From Xanthomonas sp. (lineage in GTDB: Bacteria; Pseudomonadota; Gammaproteobacteria; Xanthomonadales; Xanthomonadaceae): a DNA stretch of 64,000 nt. Below, piece by piece: positions 26,055 through 34,586 of the stretch (position 1 is its first letter; each line of letters begins with the position of its first letter). The stretch lies in the NCBI GenBank assembly GCA_018262705.1, contig JADFDQ010000001.1, positions 62,001-126,000 on the forward strand. Direction: 5' to 3'. A model generated the notes under the pieces. It saw only the letters and a program-made list of their open reading frames with translations, did no database searches and was not told the origin of the DNA. The position numbers were made by a program, and so were the translations under genes.

Positions 26055-26873
26055 GTGAACTGGATAAAAATCGACCACAAGCGTCTGCTTCGGGCGGTGC
26101 TCGCGGCAGCATGGATCGGTGCAGCCGCGAGCAGCTCCGGCGCGGATCAGAATTCGGACGAAACGGCGCGAACCGCTTTGGAGCAAGCCACCGGCGTGGA
26201 CTGGATCGTTTCCACGAATCCGACCGACGGGACCATCACTTTTGCGTTCCCGAAGAACGGCCCCTACCCGCTGCCGGCGGCGGACAGCCCTGCCGAAGCG
26301 GCTCTTGCGTTCCTGTCTGCGCACCGGCGCATCTTCGGCATGCACGATCCGAGGCGCGAATGGGTGGTCGCACGCCGACAATCCCCCGCAGATGGATCCA
26401 CCCATCTCCGTTTTGCGCAGTCGGTGAGCGGTGTGCCGGTGTACCTGTCCACTTGGGATGCGCACTTCGATTCCGAGGGTCGCCTGACCTCCACCTCGGG
26501 TCATTACGTGGTGGGCGCGTTCCGGGTTTCGACCCGTCCGCGGCTTTCCGCCGAGGCGGCCGCAGCGCGTGCTCGCGCCTGTGTTGCCGCGCGGGCGCAA
26601 CTGCCGGAAAGCGATTTCAGGGCCGGCGTGGCGGAACTGGAAATCTTCCCGGCGCGCGCTGCGCACCCGGCTCTGGCCTGGGTTGTTACGGTGTCGGTTT
26701 CAACCGCAAGGCCACACGCGACGCGGCTATCGCGCAAGGTGCATCTGGACGACCGCTCCGGAACGGTGCTTGCCGATGCGTCGCTGGTGGTGTTCGTCCG
26801 CAAGCCGGATGAAACCGGCCCGAAACTCGAATACCCGGATCAGTGCCGACCGGCCGACCGACGCGCCCGATAG
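26055..26873 (+). CDS. Orphan thermolysin-type propeptide (FTP domain) protein
   Basis: 272 residues from GTG 26055 with GGGAGGG just upstream. An N-terminal signal segment (about 10-30) is followed by a fungalysin/thermolysin propeptide (FTP) domain, HLRFAQSVSGVPVYLSTWDA with FDSEGRLTSTSGHYV, and a PepSY-like second half (about 165-260, LAWVVTVSV). In M4 peptidases such a propeptide is followed by a protease with HExxH; here the frame stops at 26873 and no protease follows. It could be the relic of a peptidase gene or a free-standing inhibitor/chaperone. Confidence 0.75.
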   Translation: MNWIKIDHKRLLRAVLAAAWIGAAASSSGADQNSDETARTALEQATGVDWIVSTNPTDGTITFAFPKNGPYPLPAADSPAEAALAFLSAHRRIFGMHDPRREWVVARRQSPADGSTHLRFAQSVSGVPVYLSTWDAHFDSEGRLTSTSGHYVVGAFRVSTRPRLSAEAAAARARACVAARAQLPESDFRAGVAELEIFPARAAHPALAWVVTVSVSTARPHATRLSRKVHLDDRSGTVLADASLVVFVRKPDETGPKLEYPDQCRPADRRAR

Positions 26874-27013
26874 CTCGACAGCCGCGCGGCCGCCGGGTGT
26901 AATGCCAGCTGCGACTGAAGGCCGCGTGCGCCCGGCGACACCGGCCTTCAGCAGCGATTGCATGATTTCCGGCAACACTTGTTCGCATTGCCGTATTCCG
27001 AGCCGAGCCCGCC

Positions 27014-28459
27014 ATGACGACCACCGCCACCCGCACCCTGCTGGCATTGTCCGCCGCCGCCGCCTTCGGCGCCTTTGCCGCCACCGGCCTGAATTTCCTC
27101 GTGGATCAACCCGCTTCGGCGGCGCCGCCTCCGGCGCTCGCGGCGCAGGCAGGCGCGCCGGCCGCCGCGCCGTCGGCCGCCGGCGTCGCCCGCACGCCGA
27201 TGCCCTCGCTGGCGCCAATGCTGCGCGGGGTGCTGCCGGCGGTGGTCAGCGTCAACACCCGTCAGGTCGTGCGGGTGAACACGCCGTTCGGCGACGACCC
27301 GATGTTCCGTCGCATCTTCGGCATCCCGCAGGATCGCATCGCGCGTTCGCTCGGCTCGGGCGTGATCATCGACGCCCAGCGCGGCCTGGTGCTGACCAAC
27401 AACCACGTCGTCGAAAATGCGGACGAGGTGCAGGTGTCGCTTGCCGACGGTCGCACCATCAAGGCCGAATTCGTCGGCTCCGACCCGGACACCGACATCG
27501 CCCTGATGCGCATCCCCGCGCAGAACCTGACCGCCATTCCGCTGGCCGACAGCGACCAGCTGCAAATCGGCGATTTCGTGGTCGCCGTGGGCAATCCGTT
27601 CGGGGTCGGCCAGACCGTGACTTCGGGGATTGTTTCCGCCGTCGGCCGCAACAACCTGCCCGGCGCCGGCTTCCAAAGCTTCATCCAGACCGACGCCAGC
27701 ATCAATCCGGGCAACTCCGGCGGCGCGCTGGTCAATCTCGACGGTCGGTTGGTCGGCATCAACACCGCCAGCTTCAATCCGCGCGGATCGATGGCCGGCA
27801 ACATCGGGCTGGGCTTTGCCATCCCTTCCAACCTTGCCCGCCGGATCGTCGACCAACTTCTGCACGGCGGCGTGGTTCGCCGCGGCACGCTCGGCATCGA
27901 CCTGCAGGACGTGGACGCACGCATCGCCAAAGGACTGGGGCTGAGCGAGCCGCGCGGCGCGGTCGTCACCCGGGTCTATCCGAATTCGGCAGGTGCTGCG
28001 GCTGGCCTGCGCGTCGGCGATGTGATCGTCGGCGCCAACGGCGATCCGATCGACAACGCCGAGGCGCTGCGCAACTTCCAGGGCCTGCAGTCGCCAGAAG
28101 CGCGAATCAGCCTCGACCTGCGCCGCGACGGCAAACCGCTGCAGCTAGTCAGCGGCCTGCGCGAAATGCCGAAAAACCTGAGCGGCGGGCGGGTCGATCC
28201 GCGCCTTGCCGGCGCCAGCTTTGCCGAATTGCCGGAATCGCTGCGCCGCCAGGGCCTGACCGGGGTGCTGGTGGAGGCTGTCGAAAAAGACAGCCGCGCC
28301 GCCCAAAACGGCCTGCAGGCAGGCGACGTTGTGCTGGCCGCCAGCAGTGGCAATTTCAGCGACTTGCTCGGTTTCCGCGCCAGCTTCGGCACGCCGCCGC
28401 AACAATTGGTGTTGCGCATCCTGCGCGGCAACGCCCGCGGCGATTTGATCATGCGCTAA
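27014..28459 (+). CDS. degQ: DegP/DegQ-family periplasmic serine protease
   Basis: 481 residues: signal anchor (about 8-30), Ala/Pro-rich segment, trypsin-like domain and two PDZ domains (about 280-375 and 385-475). The catalytic triad is His131 (LTNNHVVENAD), Asp161 (DTDIALMRI) and Ser235 (NPGNSGGAL). It degrades or refolds damaged periplasmic proteins. The short LA loop (RIFGIPQD) is closer to DegQ/DegS than to DegP, hence the tentative symbol. The neighbouring small gene at 28541 is probably a separate unit. Confidence 0.9.
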   Translation: MTTTATRTLLALSAAAAFGAFAATGLNFLVDQPASAAPPPALAAQAGAPAAAPSAAGVARTPMPSLAPMLRGVLPAVVSVNTRQVVRVNTPFGDDPMFRRIFGIPQDRIARSLGSGVIIDAQRGLVLTNNHVVENADEVQVSLADGRTIKAEFVGSDPDTDIALMRIPAQNLTAIPLADSDQLQIGDFVVAVGNPFGVGQTVTSGIVSAVGRNNLPGAGFQSFIQTDASINPGNSGGALVNLDGRLVGINTASFNPRGSMAGNIGLGFAIPSNLARRIVDQLLHGGVVRRGTLGIDLQDVDARIAKGLGLSEPRGAVVTRVYPNSAGAAAGLRVGDVIVGANGDPIDNAEALRNFQGLQSPEARISLDLRRDGKPLQLVSGLREMPKNLSGGRVDPRLAGASFAELPESLRRQGLTGVLVEAVEKDSRAAQNGLQAGDVVLAASSGNFSDLLGFRASFGTPPQQLVLRILRGNARGDLIMR

Positions 28460-28540
28460 CCCATCCTGCGGAAGGATGCGGCACGCAAACAGGATCGGTG
28501 CCACACTTGCACTTCCCATGCGTAAACGAGGACGCGACCG

Positions 28541-28897
28541 ATGAGCGAACACACCGAAGCGGTCAAAAGCAATCTGGGCGAAGCCGGATCCCACCTGAAG
28601 CAGGCGGCGTCTGCTGCCGGCGGTGCGGTCAAGAGCGCCGCGGGCGCAGCCGGCGACGAACTGCGGGTCGGCAAGGCGCAGGTCAAGGCCGAGCTGGCCG
28701 ATGGCGCCGTGGCCGGCATCACCGCAGCCGAGCACTTTGGCGGCGCCGCCGGCGAGCAGGTGAACGCGCTGATGGACAAGAGCCGCGACCTGCTCGACAG
28801 CGCCGCCGAACTGATCCGCGAACGCCCGCTGGTGGCCTTCGGCGCGGCCTTCGCGGCAGGCTGGATCATCTCCAAGCTCGGCCGCAGCGACAAGTAA
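28541..28897 (+). CDS. YqjD/ElaB-like membrane-anchored protein
   Basis: 118 residues of the DUF883 (ElaB/YqjD) type. Most of the chain is Ala-rich amphipathic helix (HLKQAASAAGGAVKSAAG), and a single C-terminal hydrophobic helix, RPLVAFGAAFAAGWIISKLG, anchors it in the membrane. E. coli homologues bind ribosomes in stationary phase; that function is assumed by homology. It is followed eight bases later by a YqjE-like gene, matching the yqjD-yqjE-yqjK arrangement. Confidence 0.85.
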   Translation: MSEHTEAVKSNLGEAGSHLKQAASAAGGAVKSAAGAAGDELRVGKAQVKAELADGAVAGITAAEHFGGAAGEQVNALMDKSRDLLDSAAELIRERPLVAFGAAFAAGWIISKLGRSDK

Positions 28898-28905
28898 TCC
28901 GCACC

Positions 28906-29382
28906 GTGACCGTCGACGAGCCGAACCCGCCGGAGTCAGGCGCGGAGACGCAAACGTGCGCGCCGGGGCTGGGCGAGTCCCTGCACACGCTGGGCGAAGC
29001 TTCCAGGGACAGCCTGCGCGCAGCGCAGGCCACCGGCGGCGCGTTGCGCGACCTGCTGGCCGCCGATCTGGCGCTGGCGCGGGCGGCGCTGGGGCGCACC
29101 TTGGCGTTGACCATCGCGGCGACCGCGCTGGCCATCTCGACGTGGCTGCTGCTGATGGCGGCCTTCGTCGCCGGTTTGCGCGCGCTGGGGCTGCCGTGGG
29201 CGGCCTCCTTGCTGATCGCTGCCGTCGTCGGTGCGGTTGCCGCCGCGGCGTTCGGATGGGCGGCACGCCGCTGCCTCGACGATGCCGGCCTGCAGGCCAC
29301 CCGCCGCCAGCTGGCGCGCATGATCCCGGAGAGCAAAGCCGCAGCGGCGGCTTCGTCCCCCGACGAGGACGCCCCGCGATGA
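28906..29382 (+). CDS. YqjE-like / phage-holin-family membrane protein
   Basis: 158 residues from GTG 28906. An N-terminal helical segment (SLHTLGEASRDSLRAAQATG) leads into two transmembrane helices at about 66-88 and 94-118 (LALTIAATALAISTWLLLMA; AASLLIAAVVGAVAAAAFGW). The architecture fits the holin superfamily III / YqjE group that follows yqjD in E. coli. Function is unknown. Its stop overlaps the next ATG. Confidence 0.75.
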   Translation: MTVDEPNPPESGAETQTCAPGLGESLHTLGEASRDSLRAAQATGGALRDLLAADLALARAALGRTLALTIAATALAISTWLLLMAAFVAGLRALGLPWAASLLIAAVVGAVAAAAFGWAARRCLDDAGLQATRRQLARMIPESKAAAAASSPDEDAPR

Positions 29383-29771
29383 GTCTGGCCGCTCTGCGCG
29401 AGCGCGTTCGCGCGGCCGAGTGCGAGGTCGAAGCGCGTCGCACCGACACCGTCTCCCGGTGCCGAAACGCGGTGGGCGCTTGGCGCGCCGGTTGGACGCC
29501 GGGGCGCATCGTGATTGCCGGCCTTGCCATCGGCTTTCTGAGCGGCCGCGCGCAGCCGCTGCGTTTTTCCGGCAGCGGCGGATTGCTGAACCTGCTGCGT
29601 TCGCTGGCGCGACTGGTCGAATCCAGCGGTCTTGCCAAGTCGACGGCTGACGCCACAGTTTCCGAAACTGATGCCGGTGCAGCGACGCCACCGGACAACG
29701 ACCACCCGGCGGTCTGGCCAAACCCGCCGCGCCGCACCGCCTCCCCCTTCGTGACCACCCCAACGCCGTGA
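29379..29771 (+). CDS. Small membrane protein, YqjK position
   Basis: 130 residues; ATG overlaps the preceding stop (ATGA) and its stop overlaps the yigB GTG (GTGA). A central weakly hydrophobic helix, GRIVIAGLAIGFLSGR (about 42-57), is flanked by a basic N-terminal helix and a low-complexity C-terminus. It sits where yqjK follows yqjE in other genomes, but sequence similarity could not be judged. Likely a membrane partner of the two preceding proteins. Confidence 0.65.
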   Translation: MSLAALRERVRAAECEVEARRTDTVSRCRNAVGAWRAGWTPGRIVIAGLAIGFLSGRAQPLRFSGSGGLLNLLRSLARLVESSGLAKSTADATVSETDAGAATPPDNDHPAVWPNPPRRTASPFVTTPTP

Positions 29772-30475
29772 CCCTGCGCGCCATCACCCTCGATCTCGAC
29801 GACACGCTGTGGCCGTTTGCACCGATTGGCGCGCGCATCGAAACCGCACTGCACGCCTGGTTCGAGGCGCACAGCCCGCGCACCGCCGAGCGCTTTCCGA
29901 TTTCTGAAATGCGCGCCCTGCGCGAACGCGTGTACCAGGAATTTCCGGAGCTGGCGCACGACCTCGGCCTGCTGCGGCGGCTGACCATCGAGCGCGCCCT
30001 GCGCGAAAGCGGCGACGACCCGGGGCTGGCCAGCGCCGCCTACACGATCTTCTTTCGCGAGCGCAACCGCGTTGATTTTTTTGCCGACGCGCTGCCCGGC
30101 CTGCGCCGGATCGCGGCCAAACTGCCGGTTGCCGCGCTGACCAACGGCAATGCCGATCTGGCCGCGATCGGCATCGGCAGGCTGTTCGCCTTCCAGCTCG
30201 GCGCGCGCGAATTCGGCGCGCCCAAACCCGATGCCGGACTGTTTCTCGAAGCCTGCCAGCGCCTGGCCGTTCCTCCCGAGAGGGTGCTTCACGTCGGCGA
30301 CGACCCGCGGGTGGATATCCAGGGTGCCGCCCGCGCCGGGCTACGCACCTGCTGGATCGACCGCGGCCTGCACGTCTGGCCGGAGGGCCAGACTGAAGCC
30401 GACTTACGCGTGACCACCCTCATCGAACTGGCCGACTGGCTGGACTCCGGGGCAGTGCTGAAACAAGCCGCCTGA
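29768..30475 (+). CDS. yigB: HAD hydrolase, YigB-like (FMN phosphatase group)
   Basis: 235 residues from GTG 29768. HAD motif I TLDLDDTLWPF, motif II AALTNGNADL, motif III in GAPKPDAGLF and motif IV HVGDDPRVDIQGAARAG are intact, with a helical C1 cap between I and II. The LDLDDTLWPF and LTNGN forms are those of E. coli YigB, which dephosphorylates FMN and related compounds. Translationally coupled to the YqjDE-like cassette; convergent with the two-component regulator downstream with 12 bp between stops. Confidence 0.85.
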   Translation: MTLRAITLDLDDTLWPFAPIGARIETALHAWFEAHSPRTAERFPISEMRALRERVYQEFPELAHDLGLLRRLTIERALRESGDDPGLASAAYTIFFRERNRVDFFADALPGLRRIAAKLPVAALTNGNADLAAIGIGRLFAFQLGAREFGAPKPDAGLFLEACQRLAVPPERVLHVGDDPRVDIQGAARAGLRTCWIDRGLHVWPEGQTEADLRVTTLIELADWLDSGAVLKQAA

Positions 30476-30487
30476 GCAAGCTCCGCT

Positions 30488-31090
30488 CTACAGCCAGCCT
30501 TTCTGCCGCGCCAGGCGATAGGCTTCGATGCGGTTGCCGACGCCGAGTTTGCCGATCGCTTCCGACAAGTAATTGCGCACAGTGCCGTGCGAGAGATTGA
30601 GTTGCTGCGCGATTTCGCTGGCGGATAGGCCTTCACCGGCCAAACGCAGGGCTTGGCGTTCGCGGTCGCTCAAGGGGTCGGCTTCGCCCCAGGCATCGAT
30701 GGCCAATTGCGGGTCGATGGCGCGGCCGCCGCGTTGCACGTTGCGGATGGCGTCGGCCAGTTGCTCGGCAGGAGCATCTTTCAGCAGATAACCGCGCACG
30801 CCGGCATCCAATGCGCGGCGCAAAAAACCGGCACGCGCAAACGTGGTGACGATCACCACTTTCACCGGCAGTTCATGACGGGCGATGCGTTGCGCCAACT
30901 CCAGCCCGGTCAGGCCGGGCATTTCGATGTCGGTCACCAGCACGTCGGGTTTGAGCCGTTGCAACTCGCGCCACGCCGCTTCGCCGTCGGCGGCGCTGCC
31001 AACAACCTCAAGATCGGATTCCAACGACAACAGTGCCGACAATGCGCCGCGCAGCATCGCCTGATCTTCGGCCAGCAAAATACGGATCAT
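30488..31090 (-). CDS. DesR-like NarL/LuxR-family response regulator
   Basis: 200 residues. Receiver domain MIRILLAEDQAMLRGALSAL with the phospho-acceptor in DVLVTDIEMPGLTG and Lys in YLLKDAPAEQL; C-terminal LuxR-type helix-turn-helix LSDRERQALRLAGEGLSA through NLSHGTVRNYLSEAIGKLG. Its start overlaps the cognate kinase stop by four bases. Similar to DesR, LiaR and YvfU regulators. The adjacent ABC exporter on the same strand is the most likely target. Confidence 0.88.
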   Translation of the reverse strand: MIRILLAEDQAMLRGALSALLSLESDLEVVGSAADGEAAWRELQRLKPDVLVTDIEMPGLTGLELAQRIARHELPVKVVIVTTFARAGFLRRALDAGVRGYLLKDAPAEQLADAIRNVQRGGRAIDPQLAIDAWGEADPLSDRERQALRLAGEGLSASEIAQQLNLSHGTVRNYLSEAIGKLGVGNRIEAYRLARQKGWL

Positions 31091-32298
31091 GCGTGCCCCT
31101 GCGCTTCGCGTGACAGCACACCCACCGCCCCCACCGCCCTCAATGGCAACAGCGGTTCGCGCCAGACCAAGGGCACCCGCACCAGCAACTGGGTGCCGCC
31201 AGCGCGTGGCGAATCCACGCTCAGGCTGCCGTCCAGCTCGCGCACGCGGTCGCGCATGCCCGACAGGCCATTGCCATCCACGCTCACGCCGCCGCGTCCG
31301 TTGTCGCGGATGCGCAGTTGCACGGCGTTGTCTTCCCGCACGAATTCCACCTGCGCCTGCACCGCCTGCGCGTGCCGGGAAATATTGGTGACCGCTTCGC
31401 GCAGCACCAGCGCCAACCCGCGTTCCACCTCGGGCGGCAAGCCTTGCGGCGGCGGCGCGTAGTCCAATTGCACCTGCGTGGTTTCCAGCAACAATTTGGC
31501 CGAGGCCAATTCCGCGGCCAGGTCGGTGGCGCGGATGCCGGTCACCGCGCTACGTACTTGCGCCAGCGCTTCGCGCGCCACGCGTTCGGCGTCTTCCATT
31601 TCACGTTTGGCGCGGGCCGGATCACGCTCGAACAATTTGCGCGACAGCTCCAGCTTCAGCGTGATCAGCGACAAGGTATGCCCCAACAGATCATGCAAGT
31701 CGCGGCCAATGCGTTCGCGCTCGGCAGTGGCGGCCAGCCGCCGCACTTCGTCCTGCGACAGTGCCAGCGCCGCGTCTTTTTCCTGGCTGGCGTGTTCGAC
31801 ATTGATGATGGTGCCAATGACGAAGGTCATCACCGGCACCCACAACCACAGCGAAGACGGATACCCAATCCACGCCGCCACCGCCACATACACCAGATTC
31901 ATCGCCAACAGCTGCAAGGCATAGGCGACAAAGCGCGGCCGCTGCCCCGACACCCGCAACATCACGCAGCCGAAGACGAAATAGCTCAACCCCGATGGAT
32001 ACCAGCGCAGCAGCAGCAAACTCAGCGCCGCCATCGCCAGCGCATACCGCCAGCCGTGGCGACGCGGGCCCACGAGCACCTTGACGTACAACCACAGAAA
32101 CACCGGGTAAGACAGCAGCGTGAGTACGCCCCATCGCCAGTTGTAGCCTTCGCCAAACAACGGCGTGAGAAAGATCCACAGCGACCACAGCAGATGGATG
32201 CCCCCCGTCCACGGTGATTTGCCGCGCCGAATATCGAATGCCGCCGCCGAATCCGGCGCCGGAGTGAAGCGTTGGCGCAACCAAATGGGCAGAGTCAT
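31087..32298 (-). CDS. DesK-like sensor histidine kinase
   Basis: 403 residues. Residues about 30-165 form five or six hydrophobic helices with almost no extracytoplasmic domain, typical of membrane-sensing DesK-type kinases. Then comes HisKA_3 with phospho-acceptor His in ERERIGRDLHDLLGHTLSLI and an HATPase_c domain (REAVTNISRHAQA, DNGRGGVSVDGNGLSGMRDR). It could sense membrane state or an envelope-active drug in concert with the ABC exporter 150 bp upstream; both signal and targets are unknown. Confidence 0.88.
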   Translation of the reverse strand: MTLPIWLRQRFTPAPDSAAAFDIRRGKSPWTGGIHLLWSLWIFLTPLFGEGYNWRWGVLTLLSYPVFLWLYVKVLVGPRRHGWRYALAMAALSLLLLRWYPSGLSYFVFGCVMLRVSGQRPRFVAYALQLLAMNLVYVAVAAWIGYPSSLWLWVPVMTFVIGTIINVEHASQEKDAALALSQDEVRRLAATAERERIGRDLHDLLGHTLSLITLKLELSRKLFERDPARAKREMEDAERVAREALAQVRSAVTGIRATDLAAELASAKLLLETTQVQLDYAPPPQGLPPEVERGLALVLREAVTNISRHAQAVQAQVEFVREDNAVQLRIRDNGRGGVSVDGNGLSGMRDRVRELDGSLSVDSPRAGGTQLLVRVPLVWREPLLPLRAVGAVGVLSREAQGHA

Positions 32299-32337
32299 GT
32301 GGATATCCTATGACAACTTTGGAGCAAGTCTTGAACC

Positions 32338-32421
32338 GTCATCCCGGCGAAAGCCGGGATCCATATTCCGATGGATCGGGCTTACCGGAAGTGCTGGATC
32401 CCGGCTTTCGCCGGGATGACG
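32338..32421. repeat. REPIN: two inverted REP sequences
   Basis: Two 25-26-bp arms, CGTCATCCCGGCGAAAGCCG... (32338-32362) and its inverse (32396-32421), face each other around a 33-bp spacer. Each arm is itself an imperfect hairpin (CCCGGC/GCCGGG). The same arms recur at 38079-38187. It fills the gap between the ABC permease and the histidine kinase gene. No RAYT transposase is in the window. Confidence 0.85.
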
Positions 32422-32451
32422 ACTTGTTTGGTATCGCCTCATGCCAATGCC

Positions 32452-33216
32452 TCAGCCGTAGCGGCGCAAACGGCGTGCGGCAAGCAGCACGAACCCGACC
32501 GTGAAGCCCAGTAGCACCAGCACATGCGGCCATGCGGCACCGTTATCAAACCCCACCGCGCGTTGCGCCAATACATTGAGGTGGTAGCTGGGCCAGATCG
32601 GTGCCAGCTGTTGCAGCAGCTTGGGCATCATCGACAGCGGAAACCACAACCCGGACAAGAACGCCATCGGCAGATAGATCATGTTGAGCAAACCCGGCGC
32701 GCCCTGGCCTTTGAGCAAGGTGCCCACCCACAAGCCCAGTGCGCAGAACGGCAGCACGCCAAAAGCATCCGCCACCAGCAAGCTGGCCACTTGCGCGGCA
32801 CTCAGCGATGCATGCGCCAGACCCAGCGCCAACGCCAGCAACAACGCGCCGACCACGAACGCCACGCACACCGCCATCAACATTTTGCCCAGCAAGTACG
32901 CGCCGGGCGGCATCGGCAGCGCGCGCTTCAAAGTCAACAGGCCGCTGTCGCGCTCCAGCGCCAACGACACGCCAAACCCGAACAAGCCCGGCGCCATCAC
33001 CCCGAAGGTGCTGTAGCTGGCCAGCATGTAACGCCCGGCCTCGCCATTGCCGTGATTGAGCAAGATGCCAAACATGATGTAGAACACATTGGGGAACAAC
33101 ATGATCGGCAACAAGAAGCCGGGGTTGCGCAGATAGCGCCGCAGCTCGCTGCGCGCTTCTTCCACATACGCGCCGATCACGCGGCGGCGCGGCATGCTCA
33201 AGGTGTCGGTGTTCAT
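32452..33216 (-). CDS. ABC-2 type transporter permease
   Basis: 254 residues from ATG 33216. Six predicted membrane helices: about 32-50, 66-90, 110-140, 145-165, 175-195 and 225-250. The segment RYLRNPGFLLPIMLFPNVFYIMFG is typical of ABC2_membrane permeases for drugs or lipids. Its start overlaps the ATPase stop, so the two are one exporter. Located upstream of the DesK/DesR pair on the same strand, separated by a REPIN. Substrate unknown. Confidence 0.88.
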   Translation of the reverse strand: MNTDTLSMPRRRVIGAYVEEARSELRRYLRNPGFLLPIMLFPNVFYIMFGILLNHGNGEAGRYMLASYSTFGVMAPGLFGFGVSLALERDSGLLTLKRALPMPPGAYLLGKMLMAVCVAFVVGALLLALALGLAHASLSAAQVASLLVADAFGVLPFCALGLWVGTLLKGQGAPGLLNMIYLPMAFLSGLWFPLSMMPKLLQQLAPIWPSYHLNVLAQRAVGFDNGAAWPHVLVLLGFTVGFVLLAARRLRRYG

Positions 33217-34175
33217 CAGGCGGCCTCCGCCAATGCAGGTGAGGATGCGTGCGCGGTCGCGGCATCGCGGGTGAGTTCGGTGAAGGCTTCGGCCAAGCCG
33301 GCCGCACGCACTTCCAGCGCCGACAGCGTGAGGTCTTCGGCCAATAATCGCCGCACCAGCAATTCGGGAAATTCGGTGGACAAGCACAAGCGCGCGCCGT
33401 CGAGCTGGGCATCCACGACTTCCGGCCACCGCGCCACCACTTCCAGCGGCAACGCCGTGCTGCACCACACGCGCTTGCGCGCCACCCGTGCGCGCAGTTC
33501 GTCAACGCTGCCTTCGCTCACCATGCGCCCGCGCGCCATCACGCACACGCGGTTGGCCAAGGCTTCGGCTTCTTCCAAATAATGCGTGGTCAGCACCACC
33601 GCATTGCCTTCGGCCACCAAGTGGCGAATGGCGGCCCACAGTTTTTGCCGCGCTTCGATGTCCATGCCCACGGTGGGCTCATCGAGGAACAGCAACTTCG
33701 GCCTGCCGCACAGTGCCAACGCAAACTGCACGCGCCGCTGCTGGCCACCCGACAGCTTGCCGTAGGCGCGCGCAAGCAAGTCCGCTACACCCGCAAGCTC
33801 AGCGCTTTCGGCCACGCTGCGCGGGTTGGGATAGTAGCTGGCAGTGAGCCGCAACAACTCGCCCACGCGCAAGGTGGGCGGCAGTTGCGCATCTTGCAAC
33901 ATCACCCCGATATGGCGGCGCGCGGCGATGTCTTGCGGGTCGCGGCCAAACAATTCCACCGTGCCGGTGTCGGCGCACGCCAACCCCAGCAGCAGGCTAA
34001 TGGCAGTGGTTTTGCCAGCACCATTGGGGCCGAGCAAGGCCAGCAATTCACCGCCGTGCAGTTCCAGATCAATGCCATCGAGTGCGCGCAGCGCGCCGTA
34101 GCTTTTGGTTGCGCCGCGCAAGCGGGCCAGCGCCGTCGCTGGAGCCGGTGAACGCTGTTGCATCGTCATCTCCAT
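33216..34175 (-). CDS. ABC transporter ATP-binding protein
   Basis: 319 residues from ATG 34175, preceded by GAGGAGACGAGG. Walker A LLGPNGAGKTTA, Q-loop VMLQDAQLP, signature KLSGGQQRRVQFALAL, Walker B LLFLDEPTVGMD and H-loop LTTHYLEEAE are all present, followed by a C-terminal extension (about 235-319) common in drug/lipid exporters of the CcmA/NodI type. Forms an exporter with the overlapping permease gene. Diverges from a small membrane-protein gene at 34336. Confidence 0.92.
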   Translation of the reverse strand: MEMTMQQRSPAPATALARLRGATKSYGALRALDGIDLELHGGELLALLGPNGAGKTTAISLLLGLACADTGTVELFGRDPQDIAARRHIGVMLQDAQLPPTLRVGELLRLTASYYPNPRSVAESAELAGVADLLARAYGKLSGGQQRRVQFALALCGRPKLLFLDEPTVGMDIEARQKLWAAIRHLVAEGNAVVLTTHYLEEAEALANRVCVMARGRMVSEGSVDELRARVARKRVWCSTALPLEVVARWPEVVDAQLDGARLCLSTEFPELLVRRLLAEDLTLSALEVRAAGLAEAFTELTRDAATAHASSPALAEAA

Positions 34176-34335
34176 CCTCGTCTCCTCGGGTTTGCGCCGC
34201 CACGATGCCGCGCGCGACAGCCGCGCCGCAGTCGCGACCATCACCGAATTCGCATGACAGCCGTCACATGACCCCGCACCCGGCATGGCCTAACCTGATT
34301 GCACGCTTTCGGGATGGATGACGGAGGATTCAGCC

Positions 34336-34539
34336 ATGCACACCACCACGCGAAAACTGCTGGCCCTGATGCTGTCGACAGGATTGCTGTCCGTGGCTTT
34401 CCAGTTTGACGCTGGTGGCATTCATTGGATCTGGGCCGGCCAGCCGGGGGTTGCGGTGGCGCTGGGCTGCATGACCGCAGGATTTGGCATCGCTGCATTG
34501 ATTGCCCTGCACAACGCCCGACATCAACCACCACGATGA
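34336..34539 (+). CDS. Small two-helix membrane protein
   Basis: 67 residues from ATG 34336, chosen because GGAGG lies eight bases upstream; an earlier in-frame ATG at 34318 lacks this. Two hydrophobic segments (KLLALMLSTGLLSVAF and GVAVALGCMTAGFGIAALIAL) leave a short loop, and the C-terminus is basic. I do not recognise the family. It diverges from the ABC exporter and precedes the efflux adaptor gene by 47 bp. Confidence 0.55.
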   Translation: MHTTTRKLLALMLSTGLLSVAFQFDAGGIHWIWAGQPGVAVALGCMTAGFGIAALIALHNARHQPPR

Positions 34540-34586
34540 GCGCATTTGCCCGATGATGTTTGTTCCGCCGCTTTGACGAAACTCGC

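Noticed and set aside
22699-26873. Type VI or type II secretion effector cluster
   Set aside because: No PAAR, VgrG, GSP or immunity-like genes are present. The proteins have ordinary signal peptides; calling them effectors would go beyond the sequence.
28145-30292. Open frame of 715 codons on the minus strand
   Set aside because: It lies antisense to degQ, the YqjDE-like cassette and yigB, all of which have clear family motifs. The translation is low-complexity Arg/Ala/Pro sequence typical of antisense frames in high-G+C DNA.
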